Source: Nitrospira sp. CG24B (GTDB lineage: Bacteria > Nitrospirota > Nitrospiria > Nitrospirales > Nitrospiraceae). From it: 64,000 nt of DNA. The notes under the pieces are model-generated. The model was not told the origin of the DNA, made no database searches, and saw only the letters and a program-made list of their open reading frames with translations. The stretch spans positions 1-64,000 of the forward strand of contig NEWS02000002.1 in the NCBI GenBank assembly GCA_002869845.2. The letters are read 5' to 3'. This document shows, one piece after another, positions 53,095 to 62,782 of the stretch (its first letter is position 1; every line of letters begins with the position of its first letter). A program made the translations under genes and the position numbers.

Positions 53095-54587
53095 TGTGCT
53101 CCCCGAAAATCACCGGGCCACAAACAGTCGGACAAGGTTTGGAGTTCACCATCCGTGGGTCCAGACGGGTCTCGGTATAGCAAGGCTTGGAGTCCACACG
53201 CTTTCACCAGCGTCGCCCAGGCCTGACAGCGTTCCTTCAGGCGCTTCCCATGGTCGATCTGAGCATAGGCCTCGCAATCCAGTAAGACCAGCAGCATGTT
53301 CGGTCGCCCCCTGCTGCGGATCGTAGCTTTCAACTCCTCCAAAAATTCGCTGTGTGTTTCTTCCGGAGCCTGGGCCACATTGAACATGACCACGGCACAC
53401 AGGTCTCGATCCTGGTCGTCTGGAAGGTGTGGAGGGCGATCGCCATATTGGACCGAGCCTCCGATATGGATGTTCGCCAGAACGCCGAAGGCATCGCTGA
53501 GAAATGTCATCAGTCGATCGTCACCCTCCTTCACGCGATGACTATAGGCCAGCACCTCTACGAACACCCCCTTCCCACGATAGGGCTTCAGCAGACGCCG
53601 AAAATAGGGTTCGTTGCTCGGCAGGTGCACATCGGCGACCAGGTGATTCTTGCGCAACCACGCCGTCACGGCTAACAGCGTTCGCGGGAGGACAATGAAC
53701 AACACTGTCGTCATCGCCCAGAAATGAATCCAGATCGCTGCATTGGCCCTGGCTATACCTCGCAGCTCAACGATGGCTTCCACGCCGGGCATTGGAACCC
53801 TCAGGAGCCAACTCGCCGGTGCGAATAAGAAGGAGAGGAACATGTGGACTCCCTCGGCCTCCATGAAGGTGCTGTCCCATCCGGCCTTGTACAGAAAACT
53901 GAAGCCGCGCAGATAGAGCCCCGCGATCACGCCGATCGCCAGCGCAGCCGCAGCCGCATGGAGCAGGCTGCGGGCATGGGTAATCAATAGGTCGCGACTG
54001 CTCTGGAGTAGGTGTGCGGCATAGGACGCAAGCGATGCTGCGATCCATTGTACTTCGTCGGGACTCTGCGCACGATCAGACCGAAGTCTGCTGAGCCGTC
54101 CCTTCACGACCAGTCCCAAGAGCCATTCCACCAACCCCAGCAAGCCAGCCTGCGACCGATCTCGTGACGGTTGGGGGACGCCCACGTTGTAGAGCAAGCT
54201 GATATAGGCCACCACATTCCAGAGTAGGAGCGTGAGAAGAGGAAAATTCAGGAGGTTAATGTGGCCAGTTGGTCCGATAGGGTCGGCGAGGAAGCCTCCC
54301 ACCAGAGCACAGCCGATCAGCAGCGTGACCGGAATCTTGATCCGTAGAGCGGCGAAAGCTGAGTTGAACACAGGATGTTTCTGCGTCAGTCGATCGACAA
54401 TGTGCTCGGCCCGTTCAATAACCCGAGCTTCACCAGCCCGCATTGGATCTTCTGCGGCCGTGCAATCTCTCGGATCGGTTCCATGGCGAGGCGGCTCCCG
54501 CTCGTACCGCAAGATAAACTTGTGGTCCGGGTCATGTTCTTCGCAGGCCTGAACAAGGAGCACCTTGGCAAGTTGGGCAGGCGTCAT
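53091..54587 (-). CDS. DUF2868 membrane protein
   Basis: 498 aa. Several TM helices (IPVTLLIGCALVGGFLADPI, FPLLTLLLWNVVAYISLLYN, AAAALAIGVIAGLYLRGFSF, SFLFAPASWLLRVPMPGVEA, WAMTTVLFIVLPRTLLAVTA) and a C-terminal cytoplasmic domain (GVFVEVLAYSHRVKEGDDRL, FLEELKATIRSRGRPNMLLVLLDC). It forms a coupled pair with the DUF3482 GTPase, which probably docks on the cytoplasmic part. Role unknown. Confidence 0.85.
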   Translation of the reverse strand: MTPAQLAKVLLVQACEEHDPDHKFILRYEREPPRHGTDPRDCTAAEDPMRAGEARVIERAEHIVDRLTQKHPVFNSAFAALRIKIPVTLLIGCALVGGFLADPIGPTGHINLLNFPLLTLLLWNVVAYISLLYNVGVPQPSRDRSQAGLLGLVEWLLGLVVKGRLSRLRSDRAQSPDEVQWIAASLASYAAHLLQSSRDLLITHARSLLHAAAAALAIGVIAGLYLRGFSFLYKAGWDSTFMEAEGVHMFLSFLFAPASWLLRVPMPGVEAIVELRGIARANAAIWIHFWAMTTVLFIVLPRTLLAVTAWLRKNHLVADVHLPSNEPYFRRLLKPYRGKGVFVEVLAYSHRVKEGDDRLMTFLSDAFGVLANIHIGGSVQYGDRPPHLPDDQDRDLCAVVMFNVAQAPEETHSEFLEELKATIRSRGRPNMLLVLLDCEAYAQIDHGKRLKERCQAWATLVKACGLQALLYRDPSGPTDGELQTLSDCLWPGDFRGAQ

Positions 54588-54966
54588 CGATGGTCAGCTA
54601 CATACTCGCGGTTCACAGTAGATGGTCCCCTCCGTACCACGATTCGGCGCATTATCAGGGCCTTGAGCGATTCCGTCAATGGCGTGTTCAAGGCTCTTTC
54701 ATTCCGTATCATGCAAGCTGGGGTCTTTATTCCTAGACCTGTATCGTTTTGTCTCATCGGGCGTATCACTCTAGATACGTCCGGCACTGAATCCATGCGG
54801 CAGTAGCTAGCGATGGGACCTCAGGAGGCAGCCTAATTCGCACCTCTCAATCATCTTCCGCGGCATAACAGAACACCGCCCTCCTTGGCATCACCATTGC
54901 TTATAGAAACCAGTACATCACGAGGACGAGCAGAGCTGCTCGACTGAATACCAAGGAGGGACTCCC
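54588..54966. other. Intergenic region
   Basis: About 380 nt between divergent genes; the ORFs listed there are shadows. No repeat or RNA gene found. Confidence 0.4.
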
Positions 54967-55188
54967 ATGAAATGCGCGAGATGCAGCGGGTTACTGGTTG
55001 AGGATCACTTACTGGATATGCAGGAAAGTTATGTGCCGATGTGGATGCGGGGGCTGCGCTGCGTAGCCTGCGGCAATATCGAGGATCCCCTCATCCATTA
55101 TAATCGGATGATGCACGAGGCTCGAAGAATCAGAAGGCGCGCGGCGCGTGTGGTGCAACCAGTGCTTCGACCGGCAGTGGCAGCATAA
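54967..55188 (+). CDS. Small zinc-ribbon protein
   Basis: 73 aa with AAGGAGGGACTCCC before the ATG. Two CxxC pairs: MKCARCSGLL and LRCVACGNIED, a minimal zinc ribbon, then a basic helical tail (NRMMHEARRIRRRAARVVQP). Could bind nucleic acid; no closer call possible. Unlinked to the next gene (317 nt away). Confidence 0.75.
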   Translation: MKCARCSGLLVEDHLLDMQESYVPMWMRGLRCVACGNIEDPLIHYNRMMHEARRIRRRAARVVQPVLRPAVAA

Positions 55189-55506
55189 TAAGCAGGTAGT
55201 GCGGCAAGCACCACACAGATCGAAAAGCGGGATGTGCCTCTTATCTTTGAGGGGTGTCTTCCTCTTATACGCGTGGAAGCTCCACCCCGTAGATTCTGTT
55301 ACCACTCAGTGGGAGTGGTGGGTCTTGCGGCAGTGCTGCTCTGGCATACGTACATTTTGCAAATAGCGATATGCTGCATTTTCTGCTAGCGTGCGCTCGT
55401 CAGTTTGGATGAGCCTCTGGCCCAGATCATGCTTAGCCCAGAGACTCAGGCTCAGAGTGGCAGCTGAGCCCACTGCTTCTCACATTCATTTCTAGGAGGG
55501 TCCTTC
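55189..55506. other. Intergenic region
   Basis: About 315 nt upstream of the haloperoxidase gene with no supported ORF; it has a hairpin-like GTGCGGCAAGCACCACAC at ~55199-55216 just after the zinc-ribbon gene. Confidence 0.4.
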
Positions 55507-56991
55507 ATGGAGAAAACACAGTTTCGGTCGCTTGCCGTAGCGGCGGTACTTTCCCTTTGTACGATGGGGATGGTTCCTCAGGCTCAGGCCGCGGAGACTA
55601 TTGTGGTCACGTGGAATGAGGCAACTCTCCAAGCCATTCGCGATACACATCCAGGGCCGCCGATCGTGGCCCGGATGCTGGCCATCACCCACACCTGCAT
55701 GTACGATGCATGGGCTGCCTATGACTCAGTCGCAGTGGGAACACGTCTTGGCGGGACCCTGCGCCAACCGATGGCCGAACGAACGCTGCCGAACAAGAAG
55801 AAAGCGATGAGTTTTGCGGCCTATCGAGCATTGGTTGATCTCTTTCCGACTGAACAGGCCAAGTTTAATGCTGTGATGACGCAACTCGGATACGACCCCA
55901 CAGATACCTCGACCAATCCAGGCACCGCAGCAGGAGTCGGAAATGCGGCATGCCAAGCGGTCTTGGACTATCGCCACCAGGACGGTTCCAATCAATTGGG
56001 CGATCTCCATACAGGGCCCTACTCCGACTACACCAACTATGCGCCAGTCATCGGCGATCCGAACCACTGGCAGCCCCTCACGATAAACGGAGTGACTCAA
56101 AAGTTCATCGCCCCACACTGGACCAACGTGTTCCCCTTTGCCCTCGCACATCCAGACCAGTTCTCGCCCAAAGAGCCGAATTTTTTCCCTCGGGATGCGG
56201 CACAGTATCTGAAACAGGCCAAGCAGATTCTGGACTATAGCGCGAACCTGACTGATCGGCAGAAGGTCATTGCAGAATATTGGGCGGATGGCCCGAGTTC
56301 CGAATTGCCACCCGGCCACTGGGCACTGTTTGCGGAGTTTGTGTCAGCGCGCGATCACCACACCATCGATCAAGACACGAAGATGTTCTTTGCCATGACC
56401 AATGCGGTGTTGGACGCCAGTATCTCGTCATGGCATTTCAAACGCTTCTATGACTACATCCGGCCGGTCAGTGCCATTCACTTTCTGTTTACAGGACAAC
56501 AAGTGCGGGCCTGGGCCGGCCCTTTTCTAGGGACCCAGTTGATTGATGGGGCAAAGTGGCAACCGTATCAGGCGGTATCCGTTGTCACACCGCCCTTCGC
56601 AGAGTATGTCTCGGGTCATAGCATTTTTAGCGGCTCAGCAGCGAGAGTCCTCAAGCTCTTCACGGGAAGCGATCGATTCGGTCACTCGGTCACCATCCCA
56701 GCGGGTCAATCGGTCGTAGAACCAGGCCTCGTGCCTGCATCCGACCTCACCTTACGCTGGAGAACATTCAGTGACGCAGCCGATGAAGCTGGAATCTCCC
56801 GCCGGTTCGGCGGCATCCACTTCGTTGACGGCGATATCCAGTCCCGCAAGATGGGAAAAAAGATCGGCAAGCAGGCCTGGCGGAAGGCTCTCACGTATTT
56901 CCATGGCACGGCAGGAACGCCGCTGGACGACAGCAGACATGGCTATGTTGAGGATGAGGAGGACCGCAATGATCGGGATGACAGGGACTAG
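55507..56991 (+). CDS. Vanadium-dependent haloperoxidase (exported)
   Basis: 494 aa; AGGAGGG before the ATG. Signal peptide (SLAVAAVLSLCTMGMVPQAQA). The PAP2/vanadate-binding residues are in place: FKRFYDYIRPVSAIHF (Lys and Arg), PPFAEYVSGHSIFSGSAARV (SGHS with catalytic His), RRFGGIHFVDGDIQSRKMGK (Arg and vanadate-binding His). Oxidises halide with H2O2 outside the cytoplasm; a phosphatase activity is the alternative for this fold. The C-terminus is an odd acidic tail (GYVEDEEDRNDRDDRD). Single gene, followed by a hairpin. Confidence 0.88.
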   Translation: MEKTQFRSLAVAAVLSLCTMGMVPQAQAAETIVVTWNEATLQAIRDTHPGPPIVARMLAITHTCMYDAWAAYDSVAVGTRLGGTLRQPMAERTLPNKKKAMSFAAYRALVDLFPTEQAKFNAVMTQLGYDPTDTSTNPGTAAGVGNAACQAVLDYRHQDGSNQLGDLHTGPYSDYTNYAPVIGDPNHWQPLTINGVTQKFIAPHWTNVFPFALAHPDQFSPKEPNFFPRDAAQYLKQAKQILDYSANLTDRQKVIAEYWADGPSSELPPGHWALFAEFVSARDHHTIDQDTKMFFAMTNAVLDASISSWHFKRFYDYIRPVSAIHFLFTGQQVRAWAGPFLGTQLIDGAKWQPYQAVSVVTPPFAEYVSGHSIFSGSAARVLKLFTGSDRFGHSVTIPAGQSVVEPGLVPASDLTLRWRTFSDAADEAGISRRFGGIHFVDGDIQSRKMGKKIGKQAWRKALTYFHGTAGTPLDDSRHGYVEDEEDRNDRDDRD

Positions 56992-57015
56992 GAGTTCCAG
57001 CAGATAGGGTCTCTT

Positions 57016-57043
57016 GGGGAGGTAGGGCTCTCCCTACCTCCCC
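57016..57043. terminator. Perfect 12-bp hairpin, probable bidirectional terminator
   Basis: GGGGAGGTAGGG-CTCT-CCCTACCTCCCC, a perfect stem with a tetraloop, between the converging haloperoxidase and recQ genes. No long T tract on either side, so efficiency is uncertain. Confidence 0.6.
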
Positions 57044-57097
57044 ACCTCAGGCGGAGTTCGCAGAGGATCAGATGGACAGCGCGCGCGCTTCAGAAGA

Positions 57098-58960
57098 CTA
57101 TTGATCTCCTTTGACCACAGCCAACACCCGCCGGCCATAGCGTTCTGCTTTCATCTCACCGATACCCGGAATCTCTAACAAGGCTGCCGGCGTCCCCGGC
57201 TTGTAGCCTGCAATGGCCTTCAACGTTTTATCGTGAAAAATCAGGAACGGCGCAACCCCCTCTTCTTCGGCCAATTCGGTGCGGAGCTGTCTGAGCCGTT
57301 CAACAAGCTGTGAATCCGGCACGGATGCCTGAGCAATGCCTGCGAAGGCGACAGACGAGCGACGAGGCTTGTTCACCGAGACATCGCCCGGAGGTTCCTC
57401 TCCCTGTGGCAATGCCACCGCACAAATCCCTTGCAGCACCTCTCGCCCCGTAGACGTCAATTCGAGCATGGGATACTCGGTACCCTCGATTCGAAGATAC
57501 CCTGACTGAATGAGATTCTTGACCAGACCGGTCACAACCGGCTTGGTCTGTGCCCGACAGATACCGTATGTCGGACAGTTTTCTGCGCCATAGGCCAACA
57601 GCGCTTTCGAACGGCTTCCACGAAGCATGTCGACGATGCGGCCCATGCCGAACCGCCCCATGCACCAGGACACGGTTTCTAATATGGCCTTCGCGGAAGC
57701 TTCGGTTTTGTGGGAGATCGAGCGGCCAGGCTGTTGCGCCGGCGCGACGCAACGATCGCACAGGCCGCAAGGGCCCAACGCCAGCTCAGCGTCGTCGCTG
57801 AAGTACTCAAGAATCGCGAGCTGCCGGCAGCTCGAGCCCCAAACATACCCCAGCATTTCTTGAAGGAGTGTCCGCATTCGCTCCGCTCGTGCAACGCCAT
57901 CTGGGTCTTTTAACGCCTGGTCAATGAAGTATTCCTGCGTGGCCAGATCACGCTCATGAAACAATAAGGCACAAGCCGCAGGCCGTCCGTCACGACCGGC
58001 GCGCCCCACCTCCTGGTAATAGGCCTCGAGACTTCCGGGAATGTCAAAATGGACGACCAAGCGGACGTCCGGTTTATCGATGCCCATGCCGAAAGCATTC
58101 GTCGCGGCCAGAATTCGCACCGTTCCTCGGCGAAACTCCTCATGGACCATTCGACGTTCCTCATCCGAAAGACCGGCATGGTAATAGCCGACCGAGGGGT
58201 GGGATTGTCCCAGCCATGCCGCGACCTCCTCCACGACTCGGCGAGTGGCGCAATAGACGAGGATCGTCCCCTTCTCCGTCTCGCGAACCAAGCGTCCCAG
58301 TGTCGAGAGCTTGTCTTGGCGCGCCTGAGAAAGATGAACGGAGAGGGCGAGGTTGGTCCGACGAAACCCTGCGACAAGTCGAAAGGGATCGCGAAGCGAC
58401 AGCCGTTGGCAGAAATCCGTCTGCACACGAGCAGTGGCTGTGGCTGTCAGCGCCAGACAGGGAGGGCTCGTGAGTTCCTGACGCAGGCGACCGATCTTGA
58501 GGTAATCGGGCCTAAAATCATGGCCCCACTGGGAAATACAGTGCGCTTCGTCCACCACCAGCAACGAGACCCAGAGGGAACGCAATAACCGGAGAAATCC
58601 CTCGTGTTGCATCCGTTCCGGCGCCACGTACAACAGCTGCAGCCGCCGCTGCTGGAGATCCTGCATCACGCGGCTCTTTTCAATTCCGGTGAGGCCGGAG
58701 TGAAACGCAGCAGCGGCAATCTTCCGCTGCTTCATGGCCGTCACCTGATCTTGCATCAACGCGATGAGCGGAGAAATGACCAGCGTCAGCCCAGGGAGCA
58801 GGGTCGCCGGCAATTGATAGCAGAGCGACTTGCCCTGCCCCGTCGGCATGATCGCCATCGCATCGCGCCCCGCTAACACGGCGCGGATGACGGCTTCTTG
58901 GCCTGGCCGAAACGTGGCAAAGCCGAATCGTTCGCTGAGCTGTCGAGTGAGATCATCCAC
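57098..58960 (-). CDS. recQ: ATP-dependent DNA helicase RecQ
   Basis: 620 aa, full length. Helicase motifs: FGFATFRPGQEAVIRAVLAG (motif 0), AIMPTGQGKSLCYQLPA (Walker A), VVDEAHCISQWGHDFRPDYL, ALTATATARV, GTILVYCATRRVVEEVAAWL, GMGIDKPDVRLVVHFDIPGS, YYQEVGRAGRDGRPAACALL. The RecQ zinc site appears as CRQLAILEYF...CGLCDRC, followed by a winged-helix region and an HRDC domain (~535-615, LRQLRTELAEEEGVAPFLIF ... PGIGEMKAERYGRRVL). Works in recombination and fork repair. Confidence 0.96.
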   Translation of the reverse strand: MDDLTRQLSERFGFATFRPGQEAVIRAVLAGRDAMAIMPTGQGKSLCYQLPATLLPGLTLVISPLIALMQDQVTAMKQRKIAAAAFHSGLTGIEKSRVMQDLQQRRLQLLYVAPERMQHEGFLRLLRSLWVSLLVVDEAHCISQWGHDFRPDYLKIGRLRQELTSPPCLALTATATARVQTDFCQRLSLRDPFRLVAGFRRTNLALSVHLSQARQDKLSTLGRLVRETEKGTILVYCATRRVVEEVAAWLGQSHPSVGYYHAGLSDEERRMVHEEFRRGTVRILAATNAFGMGIDKPDVRLVVHFDIPGSLEAYYQEVGRAGRDGRPAACALLFHERDLATQEYFIDQALKDPDGVARAERMRTLLQEMLGYVWGSSCRQLAILEYFSDDAELALGPCGLCDRCVAPAQQPGRSISHKTEASAKAILETVSWCMGRFGMGRIVDMLRGSRSKALLAYGAENCPTYGICRAQTKPVVTGLVKNLIQSGYLRIEGTEYPMLELTSTGREVLQGICAVALPQGEEPPGDVSVNKPRRSSVAFAGIAQASVPDSQLVERLRQLRTELAEEEGVAPFLIFHDKTLKAIAGYKPGTPAALLEIPGIGEMKAERYGRRVLAVVKGDQ

Positions 58961-59609
58961 AGGGAAGGCGAATCAGAAGGATAGGGTCTTGATAGTGATC
59001 ACAGTGGATCAAGTATAGATGACCGACTGTGGGCAAGTCGAGCAGGGCCGTGCGCGTGCGATTACCTCTCTACAACATTCCTTACCACCTCTCTCGTCTC
59101 CAGGCGCCAGCAAGAGGCATACGGCTTCATAGAACAGACACCGCCACGCGGGGGAAAGTCGCTGGGAATAGAGGTGGAGGGAAGCGCACCTGTGACCTGG
59201 CTGAACTGCTGGAGCCAAGTGCTGACTGGATCGATTTTGATTCATGCGGTGTATCCAATTCGATTCTATAAACCCGAGAGAGGTCAACAGGCTATTAGGA
59301 GCACGACATGGCACCATTTCAAAGATTACGCCTTACGCACGTCAATTGTTCTCACTGGCACGTAGATTGCTGGGCAACGGGTCATTCGGTGACTGAACGG
59401 CACACACATATCGTCATAATTAGTGCATGTACTTATTGTTACTAATGGTTAGGTATTTTAACTCTACATTGCATGCACTATACGACAACCAGTTTCTCGA
59501 CGATTGGGCGCATTGGGTCATGGGCTTCTCACCGTCCTCGCATTCAGTTCAATCAGATCGCAGCAGTCAGGTAACAGGTGCCATTCTCTCATCTCAAAAG
59601 GAGGCTTCA
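58961..59609. other. Long upstream region of the cupredoxin lipoprotein
   Basis: About 650 nt without a supported gene. Noteworthy is a perfect inverted repeat TAGTGCATG (59421-59429) / CATGCACTA (59472-59480) with a 42-nt spacer, AT-rich inside, placed 130-190 nt before the start at 59610. It may be an operator. Confidence 0.45.
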
Positions 59610-61679
59610 ATGAAGAGGTACGTTACGTTAGGAGCGGCTCTCTGCCTAGCGGCAGGAGTGGCCGGTTGTAAGGGCGAGGATCCTGCGCCGCCTAGTCCCG
59701 CGATCCCCGCTGCCGTCACGTTTGATGTGACGGATGAAGCAGGCTACTGGTTCGATACTGGCGCCAAAGTTGCCGAGACCCGATCGCTCGCGATCGTCAA
59801 GCCAGGTGACAAGGTGGCATTTCTTCAAACTAAGTCCATACATGGTCCCAATGGTGCGAACGGACCATCCCGCGTGGAGAGTCTCCACACCGTCACGAGT
59901 CTGATTTGGCCAGCCGGTACGACGGCTGAGGAGCGGATCGATCAAGCAGCCGCAAATAAAGACGACCATGAAGTAACCTTGAAAATCCCGGGTCTCTATG
60001 TGTTCGTGTGCAAGGTGCATCCGTATATGTTAGCGGGAGTCATCGTGGATGATCCAACGACGACGAATCCTGGCTCAACTCCGCCAGGGAAAGCAGCCTT
60101 GGACATCGGTGAGAAGCTCCACCTCTTGGGCGTCACCCATACGATCGGTGTCAAAGACGCGGCAAACGACAATGCCGCCTTCTCAAGCAATTCGAACTTA
60201 GCTCTCAGATTAGTGCGCGCATTCTTTGTCGTCACCAGTCCAAAGAATTGGAAGGACTATACCCAAATTACTACGCCGCCTTCGAAGTATAAGCCGACCT
60301 ATCCCCCAGTGGCTGTTAAAATTAATCCTGTTGGGCTTCTTCCAGTTCCAAATGGGATTGTTGGTGACTTGAATGTAGCCCTGCAAGGCACCTTCGATGG
60401 CGAAGACATCCTCGCGCAATCTGCTCCTACTACACCGGGTATCGGTGAAGTGTGGGTCGATACACAGTATGAGATCAGTGCCAGCAAAGGCGCCGCCTAT
60501 CCCAGCACCATTACCGTGGTCGATGCAGCAGACTGGAAGGTGAAACGGAAGATCGCCCTGCCTGCCCAAAAGATGAACAACGGTCACAACATGTGGGCCA
60601 GCCACGATCAAAATCATATCTATCAGACGGAATGGCATGGCAAGAGCCTCTACGTTCTGGATCGCGCGAACAGAGCGTTCTTACAGGAAGTCGAGGTTGG
60701 CGAAGATCCGGCCCATGTCATGACGAGGGTGGACACCCAGCAGGTTCATACGGGACTCAATGGTGCAGACAGCGTCGTGGAACTGGACCGGGACTCGACA
60801 ACAGGCTTGCTCACGAAAAAGCGGAATATCTCCATGCAAGATCTAGCTAAGCCTGGAAACCCCACTCAACCCCACGCCCATTGGATGGGTCATGATGGGA
60901 AAACCATGGCGACGCCCAATGCCAATACGAATGACTCATCATTCTTTGATTTCCCAGCCGATAAGGTCGTGAAAAAAGAGTCAACTGGATTTTTGCCGAT
61001 TGCGGCAGCGATGAATCCAGATTCGACGAAGACCTATGTATCGAACTATCTCGGCCATTCAATATCCGTCTTGTGCGGCGGGACTGCGGCTACTCCTCCT
61101 ATTGCAGAGTGTGTGAGTGGTGGTCCTGGGACAAAGATCAAGGACATCCCGCTCTTAGATCCTTCTCCTAATGGCAACTATGATGTTATTAATGGGCCAA
61201 AACAAGGAGCGCCGATTGGGGGTCTGCCGATTCAAACTCCCGTCAGCCCCGATGGGAAATTCGTGGTCACGGGGAACACGTTGACCGCAACGATCACGAT
61301 CATTCGAACCAGTGACGATACATTAGTGGCGATGGTGCCCTGCGATCCAGGATGCCATGGTGTGAACTTTGGAGCCAAGAAAGGTGGCGGGTACTATGCC
61401 TATGTCACCAGCAAGTTTTCCAACCGCCTGATCGTCTTGGACTACGATGCTGACAATGATGGCGTTGTGACCCAAACGGGGCCGGACGCACCGGTCATTG
61501 CCGGTTGGGTGGTGTTGGCTGACGACGCCGCACCGACGGATGACACCATTACCGGCAACAGAGGCATGGGTGGACAGGGCGTGTTGCCTGTTCCCAATGT
61601 CTACAATGGCTGGGTACAGAAGCTGCCAGAAGAATTCAAGACTCAGCTCACGGCAGCGCAGCAGAATCCGGTTCCGTAG
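59610..61679 (+). CDS. Cupredoxin-like plus beta-propeller lipoprotein
   Basis: 689 aa from ATG 59610, which has AAAAGGAGG upstream; the longer track start (59427) is not supported. Lipobox LCLAAGVAGCKG. The N-terminal ~120 residues form a cupredoxin-type domain with ligands His (ESLHTVTSLIWP), Cys, His and Met (YVFVCKVHPYMLAGVIVDD), a type 1 copper site. The rest is a propeller with YVTN-like blades (NHIYQTEWHGKSLYVLDRAN, SVVELDRDSTTGLLTKKRNI, KTYVSNYLGHSISVL, VSPDGKFVVTGN, YAYVTSKFSNRLIVLDYDAD). Likely a periplasm- or surface-facing electron-transfer or copper-binding protein; partner unknown. Confidence 0.78.
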   Translation: MKRYVTLGAALCLAAGVAGCKGEDPAPPSPAIPAAVTFDVTDEAGYWFDTGAKVAETRSLAIVKPGDKVAFLQTKSIHGPNGANGPSRVESLHTVTSLIWPAGTTAEERIDQAAANKDDHEVTLKIPGLYVFVCKVHPYMLAGVIVDDPTTTNPGSTPPGKAALDIGEKLHLLGVTHTIGVKDAANDNAAFSSNSNLALRLVRAFFVVTSPKNWKDYTQITTPPSKYKPTYPPVAVKINPVGLLPVPNGIVGDLNVALQGTFDGEDILAQSAPTTPGIGEVWVDTQYEISASKGAAYPSTITVVDAADWKVKRKIALPAQKMNNGHNMWASHDQNHIYQTEWHGKSLYVLDRANRAFLQEVEVGEDPAHVMTRVDTQQVHTGLNGADSVVELDRDSTTGLLTKKRNISMQDLAKPGNPTQPHAHWMGHDGKTMATPNANTNDSSFFDFPADKVVKKESTGFLPIAAAMNPDSTKTYVSNYLGHSISVLCGGTAATPPIAECVSGGPGTKIKDIPLLDPSPNGNYDVINGPKQGAPIGGLPIQTPVSPDGKFVVTGNTLTATITIIRTSDDTLVAMVPCDPGCHGVNFGAKKGGGYYAYVTSKFSNRLIVLDYDADNDGVVTQTGPDAPVIAGWVVLADDAAPTDDTITGNRGMGGQGVLPVPNVYNGWVQKLPEEFKTQLTAAQQNPVP

Positions 61680-61708
61680 AATTGGCAATTTCACATAAGC
61701 TGCACCGT

Positions 61709-61765
61709 AGAGGCCTCGGTGTCGGTGGTACACAACCACCGCACCGAGCCTCTCAGATTTTTCTC
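61709..61765 (+). terminator. Rho-independent terminator
   Basis: Long stem from AGAGGCCTCGGTGTCGGTGGT and ACCACCGCACCGAGCCTCT with small bulges and an ACACA loop, followed by CAGATTTTTCTC. Just after the cupredoxin lipoprotein gene. Confidence 0.8.
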
Positions 61766-61857
61766 GATGCAATTAGTTGAGAGGTGAATCGCGCTCTTGG
61801 CCGTAGGATGAGCCTCTGCCTGCGAGGCATGAACGGGAAATTGTGTCGTCGAACTGG

Positions 61858-62379
61858 TCAGGCCGCCAGTGAATTGGTTTCAGCAGCCTGGCCTCCCACC
61901 AGGTTCAGCCCATCAAGACACTGGATCTTCGGCTGATAGACACCCACCTTGCGTATGATCATCGCTCTCAAGTCATCATCGATATGAGAGAGCGCTTCTC
62001 GCACCCCAATGATATCGCCATCCTCCGCCAGATGAGCGGCAATGCCAATGAGCGGCAAGACTCCGGCATCGCCCATGGCCTTGGCAATCTCGATGGCTCC
62101 GGATCGATCGCCGGCCTTGACGAAGACCTGAGGGAGCTCAAGATAGAAGTGACTGGCCAAGAGCGACGGATCAGGGCACGAAACAATGGTGTCTTTCACG
62201 GCCTGGACATTCCCCCGCTCCGATTCGACGAATAGCATCATTTGCCAGGCCTCTCGCAAGTACCGCTTATCAACGATCTCATGTGCGGTTTGTCGCGCCT
62301 CGGTGGTATCGCCAGCCAATGCTTGTCTGATCGCCTGGTCTTTTAACTGTTCATCCGTCGGTGTTTGGGTTGTCATCAT
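61858..62379 (-). CDS. Hypothetical helical-repeat protein
   Basis: 173 aa; AGGAG before ATG 62379. All-helical, TPR/HEAT-like pairs (LKDQAIRQALAGDTTEARQT, YLREAWQMMLFVESERGNVQ, DRSGAIEIAKAMGDAGVLPL, AAHLAEDGDIIGVREALSHI). No signal peptide. A variant of PPR/TPR-type scaffold proteins seems likely; not one of the HEAT array family. Function unknown. Confidence 0.7.
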   Translation of the reverse strand: MMTTQTPTDEQLKDQAIRQALAGDTTEARQTAHEIVDKRYLREAWQMMLFVESERGNVQAVKDTIVSCPDPSLLASHFYLELPQVFVKAGDRSGAIEIAKAMGDAGVLPLIGIAAHLAEDGDIIGVREALSHIDDDLRAMIIRKVGVYQPKIQCLDGLNLVGGQAAETNSLAA

Positions 62380-62782
62380 GTCTTGGCTCCTCTCTACACT
62401 TGGTCGGAGTACGAAATTGGAATTTTCAAAATGCCTATTTCAAAATCTAGCGGTGAACGCCGTTCTTGTCGATCTTTTCCCGCCAAATTGACAGACCCAT
62501 CCTCTGCCAATCGGCATGACAGCTCTGACGATCGACCGTTGCTTCTATTCGCGAAGTCTTTGCGTGAGGACGATGCGGAAGTTGGATTGCATCTGCGATG
62601 CCTGACTCACGGCGATTCGAGAATCATTTTCTATTAAGCGCAGAGGCCCAGCAGACTTTCCACGGAATGAATATAGGGACTTAAACCATTGGCTTTCTTG
62701 CTACTTTTTCAGATTTGAATCCTAAAGAAGCTCATTTCCCCGCTTCACTTGCGCATATAAAATGTCCGGCTATACTTTCCCA
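62380..62782. other. Intergenic region
   Basis: About 400 nt. The frame inside 62365-62637 (MPISKSSGERRSCRSFPAKL ... HGDSRIIFY) faintly recalls a PilZ start (RRxxR), but it lacks an RBS and the rest of the domain, so I do not call a gene. Confidence 0.35.

Noticed and set aside
59427-59609. N-terminal extension of the 750-aa ORF
   Set aside because: No RBS, not signal-like; the ATG at 59610 has AAAAGGAGG and begins a lipoprotein signal peptide.
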